This document shows positions 18,087 to 25,834 of a DNA stretch of 64,000 bases, in pieces (the first letter of the stretch is position 1; each line of letters opens with the position of its first letter). The position numbers were made by a program, and so were the translations under genes. Source of the stretch: Gemmatimonas sp. UBA7669 (GTDB lineage Bacteria > Gemmatimonadota > Gemmatimonadetes > Gemmatimonadales > Gemmatimonadaceae); NCBI RefSeq assembly GCF_002483225.1, contig NZ_DLHL01000042.1, positions 1 to 64,000 of the forward strand, in the 5' to 3' direction. The notes beneath the pieces were generated by a model that was not told the DNA's origin, searched no databases, and worked only from the letters and a program-made list of their open reading frames with translations.

Positions 18087-19247
18087 GTGTTCCTGCTGCC
18101 GTTTCATGTGGTGGGCTGCGCGCATGAGAGCACGCGCGCGGATGTGGTGGGGCAGTTGCGTCCCGACCCGCTGCGTCAGCGTGCGCTGCTGCGCGAGCTG
18201 GCCGCACAGGGTGTAGAGGCCGTGCTGCTGGCCACCTGCCACCGCAGCGAGTTGTACTGGTGGGGCGACCATGATCTCGAGCCGTGGTTCGAGACGAACA
18301 TCGTCGGTGCACATCGCCATGCGGTCAACGTGTCGCGGCACGACGCCGACCTCGCCGTGCGTCACCTGTTTGGTGTAGCGGCCGGCATGCACTCGGTGCG
18401 CTTTGGTGAGCCGGAAATTCTGGGTCAGGTGCGTCAGGCCTGGCTGACCGCGCGTGACGCTGGGGCCGTGCGCGGTGAATTGGACAGCGTTTTCCGCCAT
18501 GCGGTTGACGCGGCGCGCCACATCCGCGCGGCCATTGGCGACGAGGTGGATGGCACGCTGGGTGATCGCGTGGTGGCGCGCCTGGCGTCATTCGTGGAGC
18601 GCGAAGCTGCACGCAGTGGTGGACCACTCCCGGTAGTGGTGGTGGGATCGGGCGATGCGGCGCGTGGTGTGCTGGACGCCATGGCCCGGGCCGTGCTGCC
18701 GGTGCAGGTCGGCGTCACCAATCGCACGATGTCGCGCGCGGAAACGGTGGCCATTGCGCATGGCGCCGAGGTGATTGCCTGGGAGCAGCGTGAGCAGGCC
18801 ATGGCGGAGGCGCGTGTGGTGATCTTTGCCATCCATGCCTCCACGCCGTTGCTGCGGGGTGAGGCGCTTGCCGTGCTGAGTGCTGCAGGGCCGGCGCGTT
18901 TGTGGGTGGATCTCGGGGTGCCGGGTGCGGTGGATCCCGCCGTGTCGGCCACGCCGTCGGCACGCGACGCGTGGGCGGCGGGCGGGCTCGACTTCGTCAC
19001 GTTGGACGAGTTGTCGCAGGATGTGGGGCCGGAGCGCCGGGCGCAGCGCAGTCGCAAGGCCACCTGGGCGCTGCAACTGGAGCTGGCGCGATTTGCGCGG
19101 GCCACGCATCGGCATGCGCTGGGGGCGCGGCTTGGAGCGCTCGAAGCGCAGGCGGTGGCCGTGGCTACGTCGCAGACGGAGGCCAGCCGGGATGAAGTGG
19201 CGCGGAGGGTGACGCGGTTGGTGTTGAGGGAATTGACGAGGCAGTGA
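18087..19247 (+). CDS. hemA: Glutamyl-tRNA reductase
   Basis: Reduces glutamyl-tRNA to glutamate-1-semialdehyde, the first committed step of C5 tetrapyrrole synthesis; 386 aa. The active-site Cys is in LLATCHRSELY near residue 52. The GEPEILGQVRQAW segment (about 111-123) is the family hallmark. The NADPH domain follows with VVVVGSGDAARG, and a C-terminal helical dimerisation domain ends the chain. GTG 18087, three bases after the hemH stop, is the only start near the conserved N-terminus. It is more divergent and slightly shorter than typical enzymes. Pairing with hemH couples the first and last steps of the pathway in one transcript. An inverted-repeat element begins right after the stop. 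Confidence 0.9.
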   Translation: MFLLPFHVVGCAHESTRADVVGQLRPDPLRQRALLRELAAQGVEAVLLATCHRSELYWWGDHDLEPWFETNIVGAHRHAVNVSRHDADLAVRHLFGVAAGMHSVRFGEPEILGQVRQAWLTARDAGAVRGELDSVFRHAVDAARHIRAAIGDEVDGTLGDRVVARLASFVEREAARSGGPLPVVVVGSGDAARGVLDAMARAVLPVQVGVTNRTMSRAETVAIAHGAEVIAWEQREQAMAEARVVIFAIHASTPLLRGEALAVLSAAGPARLWVDLGVPGAVDPAVSATPSARDAWAAGGLDFVTLDELSQDVGPERRAQRSRKATWALQLELARFARATHRHALGARLGALEAQAVAVATSQTEASRDEVARRVTRLVLRELTRQ

Positions 19248-19249
19248 GA

Positions 19250-19458
19250 GGGCGGGCGCTCGATAACTGCGGCCGCTCGATCCACCGTTCTGGGCCGTGA
19301 GCTATGAGTTCTGGGTGAGAGTGGTGTTGGCCGCAACACCACGCAATCCGGAAGTTGCGGATCGCGAGATCCCGCCCTTGCACCACTCACACTCAAACCC
19401 CATCACACAGATCCCAGAACGGTGGATCGAGCGACCGCAGTTCTCGAGCGTCGCGCCC
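19250..19458. repeat. Element with long terminal inverted repeats
   Basis: Fills the gap between convergent hemA and the permease gene. The outer arms 19261-19294 and 19413-19446 are complementary at 32 of 34 positions (both contain CGATCCACCGTTCTGGG or its complement) and extend imperfectly to about 45 nt. Inside is a perfect hairpin GTGGTGTTG-gccg-CAACACCAC. The internal sequence GTGAGCTATGAGTTC resembles the hairpin arm of the repeat family at 5135, 32516 and 35585. No coding sequence. It may be a terminator, a MITE-like remnant or a structured 3' UTR. Confidence 0.75.
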
Positions 19459-19467
19459 GCGTCCGCC

Positions 19468-20727
19468 CTATTCATGCCGAATCGCGTCGATCGGACTGAG
19501 TCGCGCCGCACGTCGCGCGGGATACGTGCCAAACACCAATCCCACGACAATGGGTGCCAGCGACGCCACGATGAGCGTGGACAGCGAGAAGCTGGCCTGC
19601 AGGAAGCCCGCGTCGGATTGCGCGCGAATGATGGCGGTGATGCCAAAGGCCGCCACCAAGCCAAGGGCAATGCCCACCGCACTGCCGGTGCCGGCCACCG
19701 CCACCGACTCGGCGAGGAACTGCAGCAGAATGTCCCGGCGTCGCGCGCCCATGGCCTTGCGAATGCCGATTTCGCGCGTGCGCTCGCTCACCGAAGCCAA
19801 CAGCACGTTCATGATGCCGATGCCGCCCACGATGAGCGAAATGCCCGTGATGGCGCCAAGGAACAGCTTGAACATGAGAATGCCCTGCATGGCCTGCTGC
19901 AGTCTCGCCCGCGACGTTTGCACCAGCACCTTTTCGCTACGCTTGCCCCAGCGTTCGGCCACCCACCCCTGCACCTCGGCTTCGAGCGCCGGCACCTGTT
20001 CCACGCGGGGCGCACGCACGATCAGCGTGGTGGGGCGTGGGGTCGCCATGGGCGGCAGCACGGCATGCGCGGTGGCAAAGGGAATGAGCGCCGACTGACT
20101 GCCATCGCGCTCGCCTTCAAACGGCTCCAGCACGCCAATCACTTCGGTTGGCTGACCATTGATGCGCACATTGCGTCCGACGATGCTGTGCGGGGCCCGC
20201 CCGTCCATGAGATCGCGAGCCAGCAACCAGGACAGCACCGCCACCTTGGCACCACGCGATGCCTCGGCGTCGGTAAAGAATCGGCCGGCATCGAGCTCGA
20301 GGTGGCTGAACTCCTCAATGCGGGCCAATGAACCCGTAATCGAGGTCTGCCGCCGTTTGCCGGTCTCGGGCAGGTCCACGGTGGTTGTGCCACTCACCTG
20401 CAGGGCGACCGCGTCAGCCAGCGGCACGTCCTTCACGTCGGCCGCGTCCTGTGGGCCAAAGATCGGATAGTCGCGAACCGGGAAGACCTGACCGTCCACC
20501 CGCTCGGTCGTGCGGGCCGCGATGCTCACGGTCTGCACATCGGTGGTTCGCTCGATTTGTGATCGCGCGGCCTGCTCCATGCCGTCGCCGAGGCAGAGGA
20601 CCGCGACCAGGGAGGCCACACCGATCACGACACCGAGGGTGGAGAGAATGGTGCGCAGCGGATTGACGCGCATGGCGTCCACGCCCACCCAGGCGCCGGT
20701 CCGAATACTGGTCAGGAAATGAATCAT
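19468..20727 (-). CDS. MacB-type ABC transporter permease
   Basis: 419-aa inner-membrane protein with the MacB/FtsX layout. TM1 (about residues 22-48) is followed by a large periplasmic MacB-PCD domain (about 50-270) and three C-terminal TM helices (about 290-400). The FtsX signature IVGGIGIMNVLLASVSERTREIGIRKAMGA is recognisable across about residues 297-327. There is no ATPase domain and no ABC ATPase gene beside it, so the partner must be encoded elsewhere. Such permeases act as mechanotransducers for lipoprotein or peptide export. ATG 20727 (MIHFLTSI) precedes TM1 and is preferred. A hairpin separates it from lon upstream on the same strand. Confidence 0.87.
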   Translation of the reverse strand: MIHFLTSIRTGAWVGVDAMRVNPLRTILSTLGVVIGVASLVAVLCLGDGMEQAARSQIERTTDVQTVSIAARTTERVDGQVFPVRDYPIFGPQDAADVKDVPLADAVALQVSGTTTVDLPETGKRRQTSITGSLARIEEFSHLELDAGRFFTDAEASRGAKVAVLSWLLARDLMDGRAPHSIVGRNVRINGQPTEVIGVLEPFEGERDGSQSALIPFATAHAVLPPMATPRPTTLIVRAPRVEQVPALEAEVQGWVAERWGKRSEKVLVQTSRARLQQAMQGILMFKLFLGAITGISLIVGGIGIMNVLLASVSERTREIGIRKAMGARRRDILLQFLAESVAVAGTGSAVGIALGLVAAFGITAIIRAQSDAGFLQASFSLSTLIVASLAPIVVGLVFGTYPARRAARLSPIDAIRHE

Positions 20728-20741
20728 GGGCCCAACTACGA

Positions 20742-20774
20742 GGGCCGCCCGCCGGGAGTTCCAGCGGACGGCCC
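20742..20774 (-). terminator. Hairpin downstream of lon
   Basis: GGGCCGCCCGC (20742-20752) pairs with GCGGACGGCCC (20764-20774) at 10 of 11 positions around an 11-nt loop, between the lon stop and the permease start. GC-rich without a T tract; it could terminate or attenuate read-through. Confidence 0.45.
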
Positions 20775-20792
20775 CAATCTCCAGCAAAGGCC

Positions 20793-23342
20793 TCAGACGC
20801 CGACGAGTTCCGGTTCGGGCTCGGCGACCGGGGCGTCCACCAGGGCAATGCGCAGCACGTCCCGCAGGGTCTCCACCGGGTGGAAGCGCAGGAGCTGGCG
20901 CACCTCCTCCGGCACGTCCTCGAGATCGGCCTCGTTGGCCTTGGGAATGATGACTTCCTTGATGCCGGCACGATGGGCGCCGAGGACCTTCTCCTTCACG
21001 CCGCCGATGGGCAGCACGCGCCCACGCAGCGTGATTTCGCCGGTCATGGAGACGTCGCGCCGCACCTTGCGATTGCTCATCTCGCTCACGAGTGCCGTGG
21101 CAATCGCGATACCCGCGCTCGGGCCATCCTTGGGAATGGCGCCGGCCGGCACGTGGATGTGTGCCTCGCTCGCACTGGCCACCCGCTCCAGCGGAATGCC
21201 CAGCGCTTCGGCGTTGTTGGTGGCATAGGTCAGCGCGGCGCGCGCGCTCTCCTTCATCACATCACCCAGCTGACCGGTGAGAATGAGGGAGATGGGCCCC
21301 ACACGCACCTGCTCCTCGTCGTCGGTGGGACGCGTGCGGGACCCGCGGCGAATGCTGGCCTCGACGAACATGATGTCGCCACCCATCGGCGTGTAGTACA
21401 TGCCCGTGGAGATACCCACCTCGTCGTGTTCGGCGGCCCGCTCGGGATGCACCTTGGGTCGGCCGAGCAGTTCACGCACCTCGTCGGCGCTGATGATCTG
21501 ATCGTCGATGGTGCCGGTGTCGCCCATGGCCACACGCCGTGCCACCTTGCGCGCCACCTTGCCAAGCTCACGCTCGAGCTGACGCACACCGCTTTCGCGC
21601 GTGTATTCGCTGATGACCTTCATCACCGCATCGTCGGTGAAGTTGAGATCGCGATTGGACAGGCCCGACTCCTCGAGCTGACGCGGCACGAGATACTTCT
21701 TGGCAATCTCCGCCTTCACACGCTCGGTGTAGCCGCTGAACTCCACCACTTCCATGCGGTCGAGCAGCGGACCGGGAATGTTCTGGATGAAGTTGGAGGT
21801 GGCGATGAACAGCACCTCGCTCAGGTCGAAGGGCACCCCGAGGTAGTGATCGGTGAAGGAGTCGTTCTGCGCCGGATCGAGCACCTCCAGCAGGGCGCTC
21901 GACGGGTCACCCTGGTACGACTGGCCGAGCTTGTCGACTTCGTCGAGCAGGAAGACGGGATTGCGGGTCCCCGCCTGCTTGAGGCCCTGGATGATGCGGC
22001 CCGGCATGGCGCCAACATACGTGCGGCGATGGCCGCGAATGTCGGCCTCGTCGCGTGCACCACCGAGGGCCACGCGCACGTATTCGCGGCCCAGCGCGCG
22101 GGCGATGGACTTGGCGATGCTGGTCTTGCCCACACCCGGCGGGCCGTTGAAGAGCAGAATGGGGCCGCGGGCCATGGCCCGTGACTTGGCTTCGCGCGTA
22201 TCGGTGATGGTGCGCTCTTCCCCGTTGGCACCCAGCGCCGGCGTGGCGTCGCTGGTGTCGCCCTTGAGCTTCGAGACGGGGAACTCACCTGTGGTGGCCA
22301 CTTCACTGGCCACCTGCTGCGCGCGCAACTGACGCACGGCCAGGAACTCGAGGACGCGGTCCTTCACGTCCTTGAGGCCATAGTGATCCTCGTCGAGGAT
22401 GGTGCCGGCGTTGGCCAGTTCCAGCTGGTCATCGCTGCGCGTGTTCCAGGGCAGCTCGGCAATCCACTCGAGGTAGGTGCGGATGACCTGCGCCTCCATG
22501 CTCTCGCGACCGGCGCGCTCGAGGCGACCGAGTTCGCGTTCCACCTCGGCGCGGGCCTCCTTGGGCAGTTCGAGGGCCGTGAGCTTCTCGCGCAGTTCGG
22601 CGATTTCCTTGCCGGTGTCGTCGTCGCCCAGCTCCTTCTGAATGGCCTTGAGCTGCTCGCGCAGGAACATCTCGCGCTGCCGCTCGCCAAGCTCTTCCTG
22701 CACCTGCGACTTGATGTCTTCCTGCGCTTCGAGCAACCCGATCTGGCGCTGCACGTGCACCAGCACGCGGCGCAGCCGCTCTTCCACGCTCAGCGTTTCG
22801 AGCAGGCCCTGCTTCTCGGGCACCGTGAGTTCGATGTAGCCGGCCACGAGGTCGGCAAAGCGGCCGGCGTCTTCCACGGAGTCGAGCACCTGATGCACGA
22901 CCTCCTCGGGCAGACCGCGCTTCTCGCCGAGTTCGGCGGCGCGCTCGCGTGCTTCCTTGTGGAGGGCGGTGAAGGCGGCGTCCTTGAGGTCGAGCGGCAT
23001 CATTTCCTCGGCCGGCACGAGCACGGCCGAGAGATATCCGTCGACTTCACTGTACTGCAGCGCGGTGGCCCGCTGTTCGCCCTGCAGCAGCAACTGCACT
23101 CCACCGAGGCCACGTTGCACCTGGCCGATGCGGGCAATGACGCCCGTGGTGAAGAGAATGTCGGGTGTGGGTTCTTCGCTGTTGTCGCGCTGGGCGACGG
23201 CAAAGACGAGGCGGTCACCCTTGAGCGCCGTTTCGATGGCGCGCAGGGTGCCGGGGCGACCGGCCGCAATGGGTGCGGTGATGCCGGGAAACATGACGGT
23301 TCCCCGCAGGGGGAGAACCGGGAGAGTCTGACGCTGTCCCAT
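20793..23342 (-). CDS. lon: ATP-dependent protease Lon
   Basis: Cytoplasmic AAA+ Ser-Lys protease, 849 aa, that degrades damaged and regulatory proteins. Domains in order: LON substrate-binding domain (about residues 8-205), helical region, AAA+ module with Walker A GPPGVGKTS and Walker B FLLDEVDK, then the protease domain with catalytic Ser in KDGPSAG and Lys in GVKEKVLGAHRAG. An insert with ATTGEFPVSKLKGDTS precedes the AAA+ module. ATG 23342 has AGGA six bases upstream and begins 7 residues before the domain; an upstream in-frame ATG adds 11 residues. The 389-bp gap to the divergent kinase holds candidate operators. Confidence 0.96.
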   Translation of the reverse strand: MGQRQTLPVLPLRGTVMFPGITAPIAAGRPGTLRAIETALKGDRLVFAVAQRDNSEEPTPDILFTTGVIARIGQVQRGLGGVQLLLQGEQRATALQYSEVDGYLSAVLVPAEEMMPLDLKDAAFTALHKEARERAAELGEKRGLPEEVVHQVLDSVEDAGRFADLVAGYIELTVPEKQGLLETLSVEERLRRVLVHVQRQIGLLEAQEDIKSQVQEELGERQREMFLREQLKAIQKELGDDDTGKEIAELREKLTALELPKEARAEVERELGRLERAGRESMEAQVIRTYLEWIAELPWNTRSDDQLELANAGTILDEDHYGLKDVKDRVLEFLAVRQLRAQQVASEVATTGEFPVSKLKGDTSDATPALGANGEERTITDTREAKSRAMARGPILLFNGPPGVGKTSIAKSIARALGREYVRVALGGARDEADIRGHRRTYVGAMPGRIIQGLKQAGTRNPVFLLDEVDKLGQSYQGDPSSALLEVLDPAQNDSFTDHYLGVPFDLSEVLFIATSNFIQNIPGPLLDRMEVVEFSGYTERVKAEIAKKYLVPRQLEESGLSNRDLNFTDDAVMKVISEYTRESGVRQLERELGKVARKVARRVAMGDTGTIDDQIISADEVRELLGRPKVHPERAAEHDEVGISTGMYYTPMGGDIMFVEASIRRGSRTRPTDDEEQVRVGPISLILTGQLGDVMKESARAALTYATNNAEALGIPLERVASASEAHIHVPAGAIPKDGPSAGIAIATALVSEMSNRKVRRDVSMTGEITLRGRVLPIGGVKEKVLGAHRAGIKEVIIPKANEADLEDVPEEVRQLLRFHPVETLRDVLRIALVDAPVAEPEPELVGV

Positions 23343-23456
23343 GAGGAATCCTGAGCAGAAGGAATGACGACTCATACCCCGCACGAACTGCACCGGGACA
23401 TTACTGCCAAAGTGTCGGGTTCGGAGGGACGACCCTGATCCGATCCTGGCAGCGGC

Positions 23457-23490
23457 CTGCCGATGTGCCCGGGTCCCGTCACATCGGCAG
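23457..23490. promoter_or_regulatory. Inverted repeat upstream of lon (candidate operator)
   Basis: CTGCCGATGTG (23457-23467) and CACATCGGCAG (23480-23490) are perfect 11-bp arms with a 12-nt spacer, about 115 bp upstream of the lon start. It is not the CIRCE or HAIR heat-shock element. The rest of the 389-bp gap (23343-23731) holds the palindrome at 23625 and the promoter at 23687, and I see no gene in it. Confidence 0.45.
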
Positions 23491-23624
23491 CGCGTCGCGG
23501 TGCGAGTTCGTGACACAGGGGTCCTTTGCGGCACGGTGGAACTTTTCCCGGTCCTGCCTACGTAAGGACGCGGGTCGTCCCAGTTGGCGGCGACCGGCCG
23601 GGCTTCCCGGTGCGGTCCGCTGGC

Positions 23625-23640
23625 CTGGCCGGCCGGCCAG
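23625..23640. promoter_or_regulatory. Perfect 16-bp GC palindrome upstream of the kinase pair
   Basis: CTGGCCGGCCGGCCAG equals its own reverse complement. It lies about 50 bp upstream of the extended -10 promoter of the kinase gene. It could be a regulator site, or simply GC-rich sequence folding on itself. Confidence 0.3.
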
Positions 23641-23686
23641 CGATGGCCGGTGACGGCCACCCGTGCTGTTCCGGTTTGTTCCCATG

Positions 23687-23695
23687 TGCTACACT
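23687..23695 (+). promoter_or_regulatory. Extended -10 promoter of the kinase operon
   Basis: TG-C-TACACT (23687-23695) is an extended -10 element. The -35 region is weak, as is common when TGn is present. It lies 36 bp upstream of GTG 23732, which argues against the ATG at 23684 as the start. Confidence 0.45.
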
Positions 23696-23731
23696 AGGAC
23701 AGACCGGCCCGAACTCCCCAGACCCTCTCGA

Positions 23732-25834
23732 GTGTCCGAACCCGTCCCGCCATCTGCTGAAGACGCCGAGCTGCGCGCCCACGTGGAACAGGCGCTCAGT
23801 GCCGCCTATGAGTTGGATCAGGAGATCGGCCGGGGTGGCATGGGCATCGTGTACCGCGCCAAGGACCGCCGTCTCAAGCGTCACGTCGCCATCAAGCTGC
23901 TGCCCCCGGAACTGTCGTTCCGGCGGGACGTGCGCTCGCGCTTCCTGCGTGAGGCGGAAACGGCGGCGCAGCTGAGCCATCCCAACATCGTCCCGATCTA
24001 TTCGGTTGACGAGGTGGGCAGCCTGGTGTTCTTCGTCATGGCCTGCATTGACGGTGACAACCTGGCCACCAAGCTGCAGAAGCGTGGGCCGCTGCCCATC
24101 GACGACGTGCGACGCTGGATGATGGAAGTGGGCGACGCGCTTGCGTACGCGCATTCGCGCGGCGTGGTGCACCGCGACATCAAGCCGGACAACATCCTGC
24201 TTGACGGCATCGACGGCCGCGCGCTGGTGACCGACTTCGGCATCGCCCGCGCCGCCAGCGACAGCGGCGAAACCTCGCGGCTCACGGCCACGGGCATGGC
24301 CATCGGCACGCCCGCCTACATGTCACCCGAGCAGGCGTCGGGCGATCGCGACCTCGATGCGCGCAGCGATCTCTACTCCCTGGGCATCGTGGCCTACCAG
24401 ATGTTGTGCGGTGAACCGCCGTTCCTCGGCAACAGCACGCCGGCGCTGCTGGTCAAGCATCTGGCCGAGCAGCCGGTGCCGATCAGTCAGCGGCGCGCCG
24501 ATGTGCCGCCGGTCATGGCGGCCACGGTCATGCGTCTGCTGGAGAAGAACCCCGATCATCGCTTCCAGACGGCGAGCGACATGGTACAGGCGTTGCGCAC
24601 CGGTGTGCTGCCGCCCGCGCCGCCGGGTTCCACCTCGGCCACCATGCCGGCCCCCGCCGCCCCGGTGTCTTTCAACGGGGCGCCCATTGGTGGGATGCCC
24701 ATGCCTGCGGGCGCCCCGCCGGGAACGCCTGGCTACCAGGCGCCAGCCTACACGCAGCGCACGCTGACGGGTGAGCCCGCGCAGCGTCTCGAGCCGTTCT
24801 GGTACATCCCGTCGGCCGAGGCCCGCGCCGGCGCCATGGCTGCCGATGCCGATGGGTACGTCGCCACAGCCGCCGATCTGGCACGCTGGGAAGCGCCGCC
24901 CGTGGTCAAGTTCCGCAAGCATCTCGTGCCGTACCTCGCGGTCAACGGCGCGTTCATGTTCTTCTCCATCTTCGGCAATTCGGACTTCTGGGGCGTGACC
25001 ACGTTCTGGACCGTGTTCATTGCCTGGAAGTACGCCAAGCTCTGGTCGGATGGATTCGACTGGAAGGACGTGCTGCGTCAGCCGCGGCACCGCCTTTTCG
25101 GCGAGGTGCTCGAGGATCTCGGCAACAGCGTGGTGGCGACCTTCAGCCCCAAGAAGCGCGAGGAATTGCGCGCGCAGGGTCGCCTGCGCGGACGTCTGTC
25201 GGGTGTGCTGGCCCCGTCGGGACCCGCTCCGGCCACGGGTAATCCGACAGCAGGTGGGCTGGTGCCGCAGGCACCGCTGTCCGAGCAGGACATGGGTGCC
25301 TATCGCGATCTGGTGCGCGGAGTGCGCGCGGATCGGGAGGAAATCGGCCGGCTGCTCAGCACCCTGCCACCCGACGAGCGCAAGCGCATTCCGGATGTGG
25401 CCAGCACGGCGGTGGATCTGGTGAACAAGGTGGAAACCATCGTGCGGGATCTGGTGCGGCTCGAGGCCTCGGCCGATCCGGGGCAGCTCGCGCGCGTGGA
25501 AGCCGAGATCACCACGCTGGAGGCGGAGGCCAATCCGCTCGACAGCGCGCGCAGCGAGTCGCGCGTGCGGCGCCTCGCGCAGCTGCGCCGTGACCGGCGT
25601 GCCGTGCTGGACGTGTCGAAGAAGGTGGAGTCGCGCCGCGCACAGCTCGAGAGCTGCCGCCTCGCCCTCGAGAACGTGCGACTCGATCTCGTGCGTCTGC
25701 GCACCGGCAACAGCAACGTGCAGAGCGTGACGCTGGTGGCGGAGCAGGCCATGCAGCTGGCGCGCGAAGTGGACATTGCAGTGCAGGCCATGAGCGAAGT
25801 GCGGGATCTCACCACGGCGCGCTCGGGATCGTGA
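23732..25834 (+). CDS. Membrane Ser/Thr protein kinase with 2TM and coiled-coil tail
   Basis: Hanks-type kinase, 700 aa. The kinase domain (about residues 25-290) has every core motif: GRGGMGIVY, the Lys of VAIK, HRDIKPDN, DFGIA and TPAYMSPEQ, so it should be active. A Pro/Gly-rich linker (about 300-365) follows. A paired-helix 2TM segment (about 400-445, RKHLVPYLAVNG...FWTVFIAWKYAK) comes next, then a Pro-rich linker and a long charged coiled coil (about 510-695). GTG 23732 is chosen because the upstream ATG lies on the predicted promoter. No extracellular sensor domain is present, so input probably comes via the tail. The stop overlaps the next kinase by GTGA. Confidence 0.9.
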   Translation: MSEPVPPSAEDAELRAHVEQALSAAYELDQEIGRGGMGIVYRAKDRRLKRHVAIKLLPPELSFRRDVRSRFLREAETAAQLSHPNIVPIYSVDEVGSLVFFVMACIDGDNLATKLQKRGPLPIDDVRRWMMEVGDALAYAHSRGVVHRDIKPDNILLDGIDGRALVTDFGIARAASDSGETSRLTATGMAIGTPAYMSPEQASGDRDLDARSDLYSLGIVAYQMLCGEPPFLGNSTPALLVKHLAEQPVPISQRRADVPPVMAATVMRLLEKNPDHRFQTASDMVQALRTGVLPPAPPGSTSATMPAPAAPVSFNGAPIGGMPMPAGAPPGTPGYQAPAYTQRTLTGEPAQRLEPFWYIPSAEARAGAMAADADGYVATAADLARWEAPPVVKFRKHLVPYLAVNGAFMFFSIFGNSDFWGVTTFWTVFIAWKYAKLWSDGFDWKDVLRQPRHRLFGEVLEDLGNSVVATFSPKKREELRAQGRLRGRLSGVLAPSGPAPATGNPTAGGLVPQAPLSEQDMGAYRDLVRGVRADREEIGRLLSTLPPDERKRIPDVASTAVDLVNKVETIVRDLVRLEASADPGQLARVEAEITTLEAEANPLDSARSESRVRRLAQLRRDRRAVLDVSKKVESRRAQLESCRLALENVRLDLVRLRTGNSNVQSVTLVAEQAMQLAREVDIAVQAMSEVRDLTTARSGS

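Noticed and set aside
16896..18521. 541-codon antisense frame over hemH and hemA
   Set aside because: His/Arg-rich shadow of well-supported genes with no start context.
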